From positions 157,914 to 184,788 of the forward strand of contig JH155917.1 in assembly GCA_000226015.1 (NCBI GenBank): 26,875 nucleotides of DNA, written 5' to 3'. Both the position numbers and the translations under genes were made by a program. The notes under the pieces were generated by a model. That model ran no database searches. It saw nothing but the letters and a program-made list of their open reading frames with translations, and had not been told where the DNA came from. Below are positions 10,130-22,100 of the stretch, piece after piece. Origin of the DNA: Mnemiopsis leidyi. Taxonomy: Eukaryota; Ctenophora; Tentaculata; Lobata; Bolinopsidae. Positions within the stretch are counted from its first letter, which is position 1. Each line of letters opens with the position of its first letter.

Positions 10130-13100
10130 TTAAAAAATTCTTCGATCACGCCTCCGCAATTCAAAGGAGTACAGCAGTACACGCATTAGAGGAGTAAAGC
10201 GGAACACCGAACGTATGATAAAACGAAAAACTGAGAAGAATAAAGAGACAGTAAGCTACACTTAAAGATGTTAACTTTGCTGACAAAAAACTCACGCTCC
10301 ATTTCATCAAAAGGGTCTTCCTCGTCAAACTCCTCAGAATCGTATCCGCTAACTGGGGATCTCAACTCATCCTCCTGATAAGGGTATCGTTAGGATCATT
10401 GCAACACGACTACACGCTGATATTTACAGTTCCAGGATGGTTCGACAAAGTCCATATGAGGAATGCTGTTATGTGTTATATCATCCTCAGCTGCTCTCGT
10501 TAGAATCAGTTGAGTGTTTACTGGTTAAAATTGTATATTGAAGTCTTTAAAAAGTAAAATACTGCCTCTATTTGGACAGAAAGTGGTGAGAGATAAGGGA
10601 GCATAGTTAGTGTTTACTGTTTATGTTTCCTGTACTCTGTGCGGTGGCAAAGTTACACTGTTTTATTGAGCCCTTTATCTAGCACGTGTCTTAACTTATA
10701 CCACGGGTTTGTACTGAAACTCATCAAGTGACAAAGGCAACCAATCACACGATACCGGGTTATGGGCTGAGCAGGTCGTTTTGTTACCAATCAGACGATG
10801 CCGGGTAATGGGTTGAGCAGGTTGTTTTCCTACTGAAGAAATGTCTGCTTAGCCCGGGGATTTTGCATGTCGTGACACTTCGAGAAATCTACCATTTACA
10901 GTTTGAGCAATAGTGTTGTACAAGTTTCGAACAGTGCTGTGATCTCTTTGGATCCCTGGGAGAATTATCCCCCACAAAGTTAGAATGTTGCTGCTTGTGT
11001 TATCAACTACCCTCCTCTCAGCAGCTTTCTCCTGTCAAAACATGCGGATCATGGCACTGGATAAAAGTGTGGTGGTAGGACGAACTTTGGAGTTTACCCA
11101 ATTTCCAGTAGATGGAGCCGGAAACTTCCTTGTAACGGAGCAAGCAGGGACTGTTCACGAGATGCCAAAACTTCCTAACTGCGAAACACCGTTCTCCTTC
11201 ACGAGCGACTACAAAGTGGTTAGGTTCCGAGTGTGGTTTGTAACAGAATGGGCTAACACCACTCTCGGGGGAATGAATGATGAAGGACTCTCTGTCAGTA
11301 CCCTTTACTTCACCGACTTTGCCAAGTTCAAAAATCCTAATAAGATCAAGGGTTCAATGTGCGAAAGAGCGGCGGTCCCTCAGACAAAACTAGCGACATA
11401 CATTCTGAGCAAGTACTCCTCAGTCAAGGACTTAAAGTCGGACCTGAACTCTCCTAGATTTCCTATAGTGTGGAACCAGCCGGATCTGGGTAACCCCACC
11501 ATCCCCGTGCATTACGCAATCCACGATAGAGCTGGTAGGGGACTCGTGTTGGAGTACACTAAGCAGGAGGGACTAACCTTCTACGACAACACAGTCGGTG
11601 CCATGACAAACGCTCCAGACTACGGCTGGCACATGGAGAACCTGAAGAACTACCCCAACATCCAGCGAAAAGAGTGGAAGGGATACCAGTACCAGTACCA
11701 GGGTAAAAAGTACCTTCACGCTCCCTCCTGGACCGGTACCGGCTTTACTGGCATTCCTGGTGACTACAGCTCGCCCAGCAGGTTCATCAAGGCAGCTACT
11801 CTTGTCTCCCACCTTAACTTTGTACCGGACGCTGAAGGTGCCGTCAACAAAATGTTCCATCTGCTCAACACGGCAGACATCCCTCAAGGTATCATCTCGG
11901 CTGGGTGGGGCCGCAACCAACAGGGGGAGAGGGTGGAGTTTGTGGATTACACCTGGTGGATGGGGGTGTACGATCTGAGTCGGAACTGTGTCTACTTCAG
12001 GGGCTACGATGATCTGTCAATCAAGAAGGTCTGTCTGTCTGACATTCCAGATGTCCCCTCAAAGATAAATGTGGAGGGAGAATATCTGAACAGCTACATT
12101 GATGTTTCAGCTAAACTAGTGCCAATGTCATAGGAAATTGTGTGCTAGTTTGAGGAACCATCATTAATCAAGCAGATACAACAGTTTGAGAAGATGTTAA
12201 TTTGAGTTCGTAGTTCTTATTTCAACGATTTATTTGTGTACAAATTAGTTAAGTGAAAATAGGTTCTTTTCGTACAATGACATACTTCTGTCCCTGAAGT
12301 TAACAAGGCAAACTCAACATTGTACAGCAAGTGTACAATTGTGTGTGTGTGTGTGGACCAAAGAGGCTCTCTCAAAAGTAGATCATTGGTCTGATGGAGT
12401 CTGTCTGGGGACCAGGGGCGAGCTTTATAATTAGCATTCAAATTTCTTTAGGGTCAGAATGTACGTTTTAGCACTAAGAGATGCCGACACGCTAATGAAT
12501 TATCTAATTGGGGTCGTAATAATTAAATTAATTTAACAATGTGCATTACAAGACAGGCACAGAAGCTGCTCAATGCTGATCGATACAGGTTCCGAAAATG
12601 ACAGTAAGAACGTGAGCAGTTCAAAGAGAATACTATATTGTATCAGCTGAAACATCGTACGATAACTTACGAAGTGGTTATAATATAGAAACATGCAGAA
12701 AACTTATCTCATTAAAGCGTCCTCCATGAGAAATATAACTACTGTATCTACCATTACTGGATCTTATGCGATTATACGATTATCAACCGCAAACTTTTAT
12801 TATAGATGATGAGATGATTCTGAACCACGAAGCCCTTAGCACTAAACGAGGCTCCGCGAATAAATACGAGAAGGGTTTAATTCCTTTGACAATAGATATT
12901 GTCTGAGAGCTTCATAAACTCCTTATCAAGTCGAAAGACGTGAAAACGGACACTGGTTTCAAAGATTTCAAGACAAAACAAACACTAAATTAGGTTGTAT
13001 TGTACCTCTCCTGTTTCCTGTTGAGAAAGTTTTCTACAAGATTTAGTTGCGATGAGAGTGCTCCCACTTTCCAACGTACCAGGAGCAGACCCGGATATAG

Positions 13101-16100
13101 CTGGTGTAGGTCGGTAGTCTGTGTTGTGTAGTACACGTGGGCTTCGTGGCGGGGTGGTTAGGGATCGTTCCTGGTGGGGAGGCGGTGGTGGGTTTGTTAC
13201 AACTTACATGTTTGTGAGGCTGTTTACCTTAAGCTTTCTCGGTTTGGTCTCAAGATACAGAAATCAATTAGCAAAATATCATATATTAATTAAATATAAT
13301 ATATTAATTAAAAAACCATGCTGGATAGATGCGCGCGCGAGTTTTGACGCGCTAAAAATGTGGACTGTAAAGTTGTTTTATCACAATATTTACTGTGCGC
13401 GCTACATTTGAAGGACCATGACATAAATGAATAATGCATATTCGCCGTTATAGATAATCGCGCCGTAGCACAATAACCACAATATAATTGAAATAACTAT
13501 GGATACACAACACAGACAGCACTAACCCCTCTTATAAGTAGTCTGGGACTGTTGTTCAGAGAGGATCTCCCCAGTCTGGGACTGTGATAAGGATGGGGGG
13601 AGACTGGGACCATGTGTTGTCGTTTTAGAACCAGATATCTTTCTCCCTGTTCAGTTTCGTAGTTAGGAGACATTCCATTACTGGTCAGTTATTATCATGT
13701 TGGTCACATTGTAGCAATTATTATTTCATTATATAGTAATTGGATACATTTTTGAGTACTTTTCGAAGAGTCTGACAGGGCTCGCTTCTGAGACCTGCCT
13801 CACCCCTTAACCCCTTAATTCCATTCCCCGCCACAGTTAGATAAAGTAGAGAGTTGCTGTTAGAACTTAGAAGGAATGTACCGCTGGCAGCCTGTCCGGA
13901 AACTGACTTATAAATTGGTCAACTTGGGCGATTTTAAGGGCTTTAGTTAAACAAGATTGATAAAAGAAGTTCTGATCAAAATTTACTAAAAATTATGTTG
14001 ACATAAAAGTTGTAGTCAACGTCATTTTGTAAGTCTATGTTATTTTTGTCAGTTGATGACATGTCTGTTATCGAAATAAATCTGTTACACGGCACGTTCT
14101 CAGTAAACATGTACTTATATATCAAAGTAAAATAGCTACAGTGACTACATACTTCATACTGAAAACACTGGCACAAAGCAGCCAGTGAGTTTTGAGCAGC
14201 CAGTGAGTATTGAGCAGCCAGTGAGTATTGAGCAGCCAGTGAGTATTAAGAAGCCAGTGAGTATTGAGCAGCCAGTGAGTATTGAGCAGCCAGTGAGTAT
14301 TGAGCAGCCAGTGAGTATTGAGCAGCCAGTGAGTAATGAGCAGCCAGTGAGTATTGAGCAGCCAGTGAGTATTGAGCAGNNNNNNNNNNNNNNGCAGCCA
14401 GTGAGTAATGAGCAGCCAGTGAGTATTGAGCAGCCAGTGAGTATTGAGCAGCTAGTGAGTATTGAGCAGCCAGTGAGTATTGAGCAGCCAGTGAGAGCCA
14501 GTGAAGGGTGGGGTAGCAGGTTATAATGTCACTGAGCCTGCGCCAAACTTCACCACACACCCACATGATTTGTACGGCGTTACCGTTACCAGTGACGTGT
14601 TATTCCAGATATCGACCCTACACCTTCAGTGTAACTAGAAATTGAATTACAGGACGCTGGAATCGAGTTACACCTCTACACAATTCTCAGATATTAAGAT
14701 ATTACACCTCTACACAGTACACAAGTTTGAACTTAGGTTTGGGATGAAGTGAAGGAGACCTCGTGAAACGACGTGACAATCATACTAGCTTTAAGGACAT
14801 TCCGCGGTCATGACTAATAACCCCAATATGATGACAAACATGTCAGTTTAGTTTCTTTTAAAGATATATTTAGCCAATCTACTAATTGCTATATTTTAAT
14901 AGAATTTGCACTTAAATCACGTGTTTTATACGCTGAAGGTTTACTGCAACATCGCACAGAGAGTGATTAAGCGGGGGGAGCTGGAGGGGTGCTAAGTTTC
15001 GAGATGTTGAAAAATCAAAGAGGCAGGGCTAAGGGCTAGCTTATCTGTGATTTGATGACGATTATAAGTCAATTATTATCCGATAAAACCCCCCATTAAT
15101 GAGGTGACGTGACATTACATTTGATTGGCTTCAATTCTGACACACAATAAAGCTTCACTTACTTCCCTAATCTAATTCAACTTTGTGCCCTTCTTTTCCT
15201 TTCAACACTTTATACTCCTGCAGAACTTTGCAGATTTCAACACTCGTAATTTTGAAATATCACAGTTCGCACTTATTTCCACCACCGCTGCGACAGAACA
15301 TTGTGAACAATGAGTTCCAGTGAAGTTACAATGAGTTCCAGTGAAGTTCAATTGAAGTTCGAGAGTCGGTAGCCTCAAAGCCGTATGTGGAAGTTTTCAT
15401 GGAGGATCAGAAGTTATGGGAAGTTTTCAAGTTCGTCGAGGATGTAAGAAACGCCACTTCACTGATTTTTAGATACTTGTATGGCTGGCTGTTCAAAATT
15501 TAGTGCAATTTTTGATAGAGTCACATAACTATGTTCTAATTCAGATCATTGCTTAAAAGGGAGAGGGGATATTGGCTATTTTAAGAGTTTTTACCCATCC
15601 AATGCCCAATAGGTCCTTTATGACAACTTTATTAAATAAACAGGCATGTCTACTCTATCAAGCTACCGCTACCCAATCCATCACTGTTCCAACAATCAGT
15701 ACCATCTTCTAACTTTGAAGCACCTTATCTAAATAAACCTGATTTCAGTATCTGGGTCCCGGAGCGATGTTATGGAATGTACAGTCACAAGAGATTTACA
15801 CGTCCGGAGATAAAGCGATGAAGAAGTCACTTCTGGAGCTGGGTCTAACCGGACATGTTATGTTCATGGGTGTAAGGAAGGTGTGTGTAAATTATGTGTA
15901 AATTTAAGTGTAAGCGGCATATTGACACTTGCAACCTACGACAGCAACTGTTACGAACAAAATATACATTCAGTATGGGTGTAACCTACATTAGGTTACA
16001 TGTATTTCAACATAGCCTACATCTTCACATAACGATGGTTTTAATGTTTACATAGGTTGTGTTTTTGTTTAGAATATTCAAAATAAATACCTCCTTTGAT

Positions 16101-19100
16101 CGCGAAGATTTGGAGTGTATCCTAAGCTTTATTAGATATTAGTTAAGCAAAATGTACTTTCAGTTTCATCTTGAGAATAAAATCCAAGATCCATTATAAA
16201 GACATTTCAGGACCGCATACCACGGATGCCAGTACGACGAGGTCCAGTTCCGGGCGCTATGGGAGGAGGAGGAGGAGGAGGAGGAGGAGGAGGATTACCA
16301 GGAACTCATTATTCCGGAGATAGTTCTAATGATCATTCCTTGTCTTTGGAGGAGAGAAAAGAGAGGTAGGGAGAGAGAGTGTATCGCACTGCTGTATGTG
16401 TTTAGTGTTTACTGGGCTCTTTACACTTAGGTGTAAATGTAAATGTCTAGACCTGTGGTGTCAAATGGGGCAGCACGTCAATGATCTATTCGGTAACATT
16501 CTACCTACATTTGGCGGTATATGTGATAGGACACGCCATGAACTGAACATTGGCACATTCTAAGGTTTGTAAGTCAGTATAAGGTTAGGTCACGAGTAAT
16601 AATATCTGTTTCATGGATAATCTAGGAGTTTCTTGTTTGCAGGGCTAAACAGTTTTTACAAGAAAAGCGTCGACAAGATAAAGCAGCAGCTATAGAGGTA
16701 CCACAGTCGATACGCACGTGTTTTTAGTTTTTTATCTTGACGGAATTTGATACATTCCAAAGTTTCAAGTGAATTCTATCGAGTCATACTGTCAAACATA
16801 TTCCGTTTCATAGGCTCAAAAAGAGAAAGAAAAAGAAAGACGAAGAATTGGCCAAGAACTGATGAAAGAGAAAATTCAGAAAGAAAAAGAAGAAATGATA
16901 AAGGTTTCCGAGTCCATAGCCAAAAGAAAGGCTTCCAAAAGAGCAGAACTTGAAGCAATAAGGTATATCATAACAAGGCCATAATCAAATTATGATAATA
17001 TTGAAAAATAAATCGTGTTATTACAGTATTTAAACGAACTTCCTTTGTTCAAAGTCTTTGAAATTTTAACAGCCATTCAACTTTGAAAACAAAAATCTAC
17101 AAATTCTTACATTTGACATCTGTTTTTTAACCAGGGCGGAAATTGCTCGTGATAAAGAAATGAGGAAGAAGGAGAGAGAGGGTTCTAGTTCTACAACACC
17201 AGTAAAAGTTGTAACTCCGGCTGTGAGGTGTTGTATAGTGGTTAATTCCTTTGTTTTAGATCCTTGTCATAGATAATGATTTCTCCCGTTTTGAACGAAC
17301 TTTCAACAGCCTCAGCATTAAGTAGTTTTTATGGAAGATATTTATCTTTAAACTCCCTAAGATATCAAAGGGACGTGAAATAGTTCGTAATAACAGAATA
17401 TAGGTAGGTAATAGGTATTTGATTATCTAGTCTCGGGGAAGCTAATAGTCGTTACCCAGGGATGGGAAAGTAAAGATGAAGATAAAAATAGCAGATTCGA
17501 CCCTGATGAAGACATTCCAGGAAACAGATCTGTTCACCGATGTAGTGGACTATGTAAAACAGGTGCTGAGTAGGAGTTAGGACTAAGTAGGACTAACCAA
17601 CTGAGCAGCCTGGGTTTTTGCCGAACATGGGGAGTGAGAAATGGAGATGCTAGATAATACATCTAACCGAGATCATTTTCAGGAGATGAAGTACGAAGTT
17701 ACTTTGAGTAACACGTATCCACGGAAAGACTTTAAGTCTGACGACTTGGTACAAAGTCTGTCAAGTCTAGGGTTGACCGGAAACGTCAGTTTGGTGGGAA
17801 AAAGTGCAGCTGCTTAGTAAAGGTCTGAGTAAAGTCGCGTTTTAGACTCTGAAATGTGTTTCATCAAATTTAAAGACGTCGGAAGGGCGAAAAATACACA
17901 GACAGCTTTTTATTTTAACTTGCAGTTTTACTATGAGGGACTTCAATGGTAATTTCGACTAAATCACTGTACATCCCTGAACTACTGCAGTTTTGTAGTT
18001 AAGCAGTTATAACGAATATATCTGACGTTGTTACATACTCGGACCCTGATTTTGCGGTTCTTTATTGTGGTCTTCATATTACAATGCAACACTACTACAC
18101 TTAGAACATACTGCATACATATGGGATTAGATTAAGTAAAAATGTAAAAACACGCTTGAGTCTTACCAAGGATCTCGCACATATCTGTTGAAATTAAAGT
18201 TTAAGAGATTAACTTCGTGTTTGAGGACTACAGCTGAATGTAAACTTTATAATACACGGTACACCTGTTACAAGAAACCAACTTTCTCAGTATTACTATT
18301 GTACACGATATCTCGCAATATTGTACACGATATCTCGCAATATTGTACACGATATCTCGCAATATTGTACACGATATCTCGCAATATTGTACACGATATC
18401 TCGCAATATTGTACACGATATTTCGCAATATTGTACACGATATTTCGCAATATTGTACACGATATTTCGCAACATTTTTTACGATATCTCGCAATATCTC
18501 TCTCCTCATACTTTCAATATTCACAACTAACAGAGTAAATTATCATTATACAATTTTCTTTCTTCTTCCTGGTATTGATGTTGATATTTTCTATCTATAA
18601 TTTGTCAAAATGTGTCTCGACAGATCGTTAGATGATCAATAATGAAATTGAAGTCCGGCAAATATAAACATAATATAACGAACAATCAATCTTCAAATAA
18701 AAATGTATAATACGAAAAAATGATAACCATAATTACATGTTTCTATCTTCGAGACATTTATCTATCTACGTGTTCACAGAGGTAGGTATTGACAATTTTA
18801 TCTAAATTCTAATTTACCTGTCGGCCCATTCCAACGTTAGTTCAAATTTTAAACTCTTGCAAGGGACCAGCACGTAGTGTAGACTTAAGACAGTACTAAG
18901 CAGTATCAAAATAATGACCTCGCTTGTGAGTATTCCAACCTGATAGGTTGACCACCGGGTTTATTGAAAGAACGGATAACAATTGGTAACAAGTTGCTGC
19001 GTAGTAAAATAGATACTGAAAGTAGATTAATTACTGATCTGGAAGTCTAGAATGTTTACCACAAACTAAGAAACTATGTTCTATTCAATTGATCACGGTC

Positions 19101-22100
19101 AGAGAGATCTAGTACAAAAGATCAACCTTTCAGAAAGTAATGAAATTCTTGTATCTTGAGTTCACGATTTATCAAATAGCTTGTGCCCGAAGAGGAAAGT
19201 TTCATGTTGCCCCAAACACTGGATCGCTCACTAGAAAATTGAGAATCCGTATAACTGTATAAGCAATTATCTTTAAACAAAAGATCAGCAGCTTCCAAAG
19301 AGAAAGGTTGCTCGTGCTGTTGTCTGTTTGTTTTTGAGAGCCGGGGTACTTATTCAATATTCAGAGATGTGTTAACCATGATAAATCCCTTACCTAGCTC
19401 CCGTGACAAAATAGGTACCTGAATGGCAGACCAGGCTTTAAAAGCAAACAACACTCTCCATTCCTCACTTCTCTCATTCGACTCTGCTAAAAGAAATCTG
19501 ATTTCAGAAGAACTCTCACCCTCTCTTTCAAGATGAAACTGATGCTGTTTATTGGACTGCTTGCTGCGACTGAAGCTTTAAACTACACCCTGGCAGTCCA
19601 CACCCACCCAGAGGCAAAAAATGCCAGAACAAAGGGAAAATTCTACCTCTCAGCGATCAACTACCAAGGTGACCTCGTAGATTTCGGACTGTTCTCTAAT
19701 GACCCAAGAGAAGCTGGAGACATAACCACGTTCGACCTTTCCTCAGATATGGACCTCGGCAGAATCGGTTGTTTCACCATCAGGACCAAGTCTAAGGATA
19801 AGTGGCTGTTTGGCAAAGCCTGCATCTCAAGTGAGACGGATGTTGGATTCTGCCATATCAACAGTGAAGATATCTTCATCTCGAGAGACACATCTGTCGA
19901 CGGTGACAACGGAGTTTTAGCTATGCAGATGTGTGCTCCTCCTCTCACCAAGGCCGAAGTCAAGGAAATCGGACTTTAAGTTTTAACTGGTCTTCAATTG
20001 TCGGACTTGGAATATTAGCCCTAATATTTCGGAAACTTTTATTGTTATGTTTTATCGCATGTAAAAGAAGGACATATTCGAATATGACTTTGTTTGCTTG
20101 CTATAAAACTAGTATATCACATGCTAAAACCTTTTGCAAGGTCAAATTGTTATCTCCTGGCCTAACCTGTGTTATTCAACACCAGGTTTATTGTCGAAAA
20201 GTGCCAATGTGCCATCAGTATACACAAAAACTTCTGACAAATCGCTGTAATTCCGACGTTCCCAAACTGTCAATGGACTTTTATACCTATTCGGCTAGAC
20301 CCATACAATTCTAATTCTTTAACCAGCTTGAATAAAAATGAGATAGTTATACTTGATGTTAACAATATGTTAGCGAGAGTGAAGATGTTTAACCGTAGCA
20401 GAAACTTAGCCGCGATTTCTGTTAGTTCTCAGTAAGATTGTGACAGCTGATACGTTAAATTTGAATTATGTGCCGCTTTGAAACTGACATTTTGACAACT
20501 TTGAATATCAGGATTGATGGCAAACCACAATACTATAATTTAAATTTTGTCGGTTCACACGAGATCCGATCTTACACGATCGCTTAGCTTTAAACACGGC
20601 CGGTTTGATATGACGCATTGATCTTGTGTGTCATAATTGATTGGAATGGAATATCATATAAAGGCCCTTACATTACAGTATCATTATGAGCAATCATTGG
20701 TCCTCTTTTTCGTGCACTAAGGTGTACTGAAGAGCAGAAGAATAATACCTGATGCCAGATAGAGATATATATTTTAAGAAAACTAGGATAAACTAACTTT
20801 ACCTATCTGGAAGTTTGGCAAACATTAAAATACTTTATAATCATCAAATTTTTGGTCGACCTTTCCTTGCCATGAGCGGAAACCTTATTCTTCAACTTCG
20901 TTGTCATTTGTTAAGGAGTCCCTATTTAGCTGGCCAAATTATGCGTTGATGCCTTAATTTTGTAGACTCATGTGCATATTTTACTTGTATCTTTTATTCA
21001 CGATGACAGAACATTTTTGAGAGAAAATGATATCATACGGTCATACAAAAGATACAATAAGTTCGACATAATAATTTGGTGTAATACTTACATTTTCAGT
21101 TATATCGGCTCGCGTTAGCTGTTCCATAAACTTTTTAAACAAATCTTTGTTGTGACCTGGGGAGAACTGACAATAGAAACTTAAAAGACTGATGAACGTT
21201 GCGGTTTCATGAGATAAGTCTATAATGTAAGTGTCAGATAAACATCAAAAAGTTAAATGATTATAAAATCATTACTAATGAGATGCATCAAAAAGTCAAA
21301 TCCATTGCATTGAAAGCATTAACAATTATGACTATATTCTATCAACATTTCATCAATCAACATTCTATAACACAAATTTTTCAACACTTTTGTATGGTTA
21401 TGAATAGGTCAATAGCATAGAATAGGGTGCTAAACTATTAAGATATTATACGAACTTGTGCCAGGCCCTTCGCCGAGGGTACAGGTATGGACCACTACTG
21501 AAGTACTGGGCAGCGCACTAATGGACAGGAACTAGTCGTAGCAATTAGATAATAACAAGGAAAGATGGTATAGGTTGTAAGGAAAGTAACGACCAATCGT
21601 ACCGATCTTATTTTAGCATATTAGAACTATTTCTAATGATTCTACAAACTTAGGGTCCATTGCATTTAAAATCATATTCAGCAAGACACACTTTGCAACT
21701 AACTTTATCCTTCCAATAAAGCAATAAGTGAGATGTCACGTGTTTTGCGTACTGTGTGAGTTTGTATGACTTTGTTTAGTTTCGCTATTTTTTACTCACG
21801 ATCAGGTCATTAGTTATTAAAAATAACCATTAGGGCCAGGGTCACTTAAGCATGTCAGTATTATTTACGCGTACACAATACTGACATGGTTAAGTGACCT
21901 TAATGGTTATTTTTAATAACTAAAGATGAATTATACTAAAATAAATGTACAGTGTGCCATGTGCAGGTTTATTCAATTATGTGACTGAAAACGTAATGAG
22001 GTTTTCAGTCACATAATTGAATAAACCTGCACATGGCACATTATACAATTAACATTTATTTTAGTATAATTCATCGAGTTTAAGATTGCCGTTCGCAGCA

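Noticed and set aside
11573-11920. 115-residue minus-strand frame
   Set aside because: Antisense shadow of the choloylglycine-hydrolase-family gene.
13121-13411. 96-residue plus-strand frame
   Set aside because: Overlaps the minus-strand exon 13170-13006, which fits in phase with its neighbours; the plus frame then runs into AT-rich non-coding sequence.
14185-14566. Possible repeat protein in either direction over the 18-bp array
   Set aside because: Both strands are open across N and repeat units; no signal, start context or conserved non-repeat part.
18188-18600. Several overlapping frames with Ile/Tyr/Arg repeats
   Set aside because: All are translations of the 22-bp satellite.
19931-20314. 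127-residue frame overlapping the end of the PLAT-like gene
   Set aside because: Mostly 3' UTR sequence up to the AATAAA at 20331; no independent start or domain.
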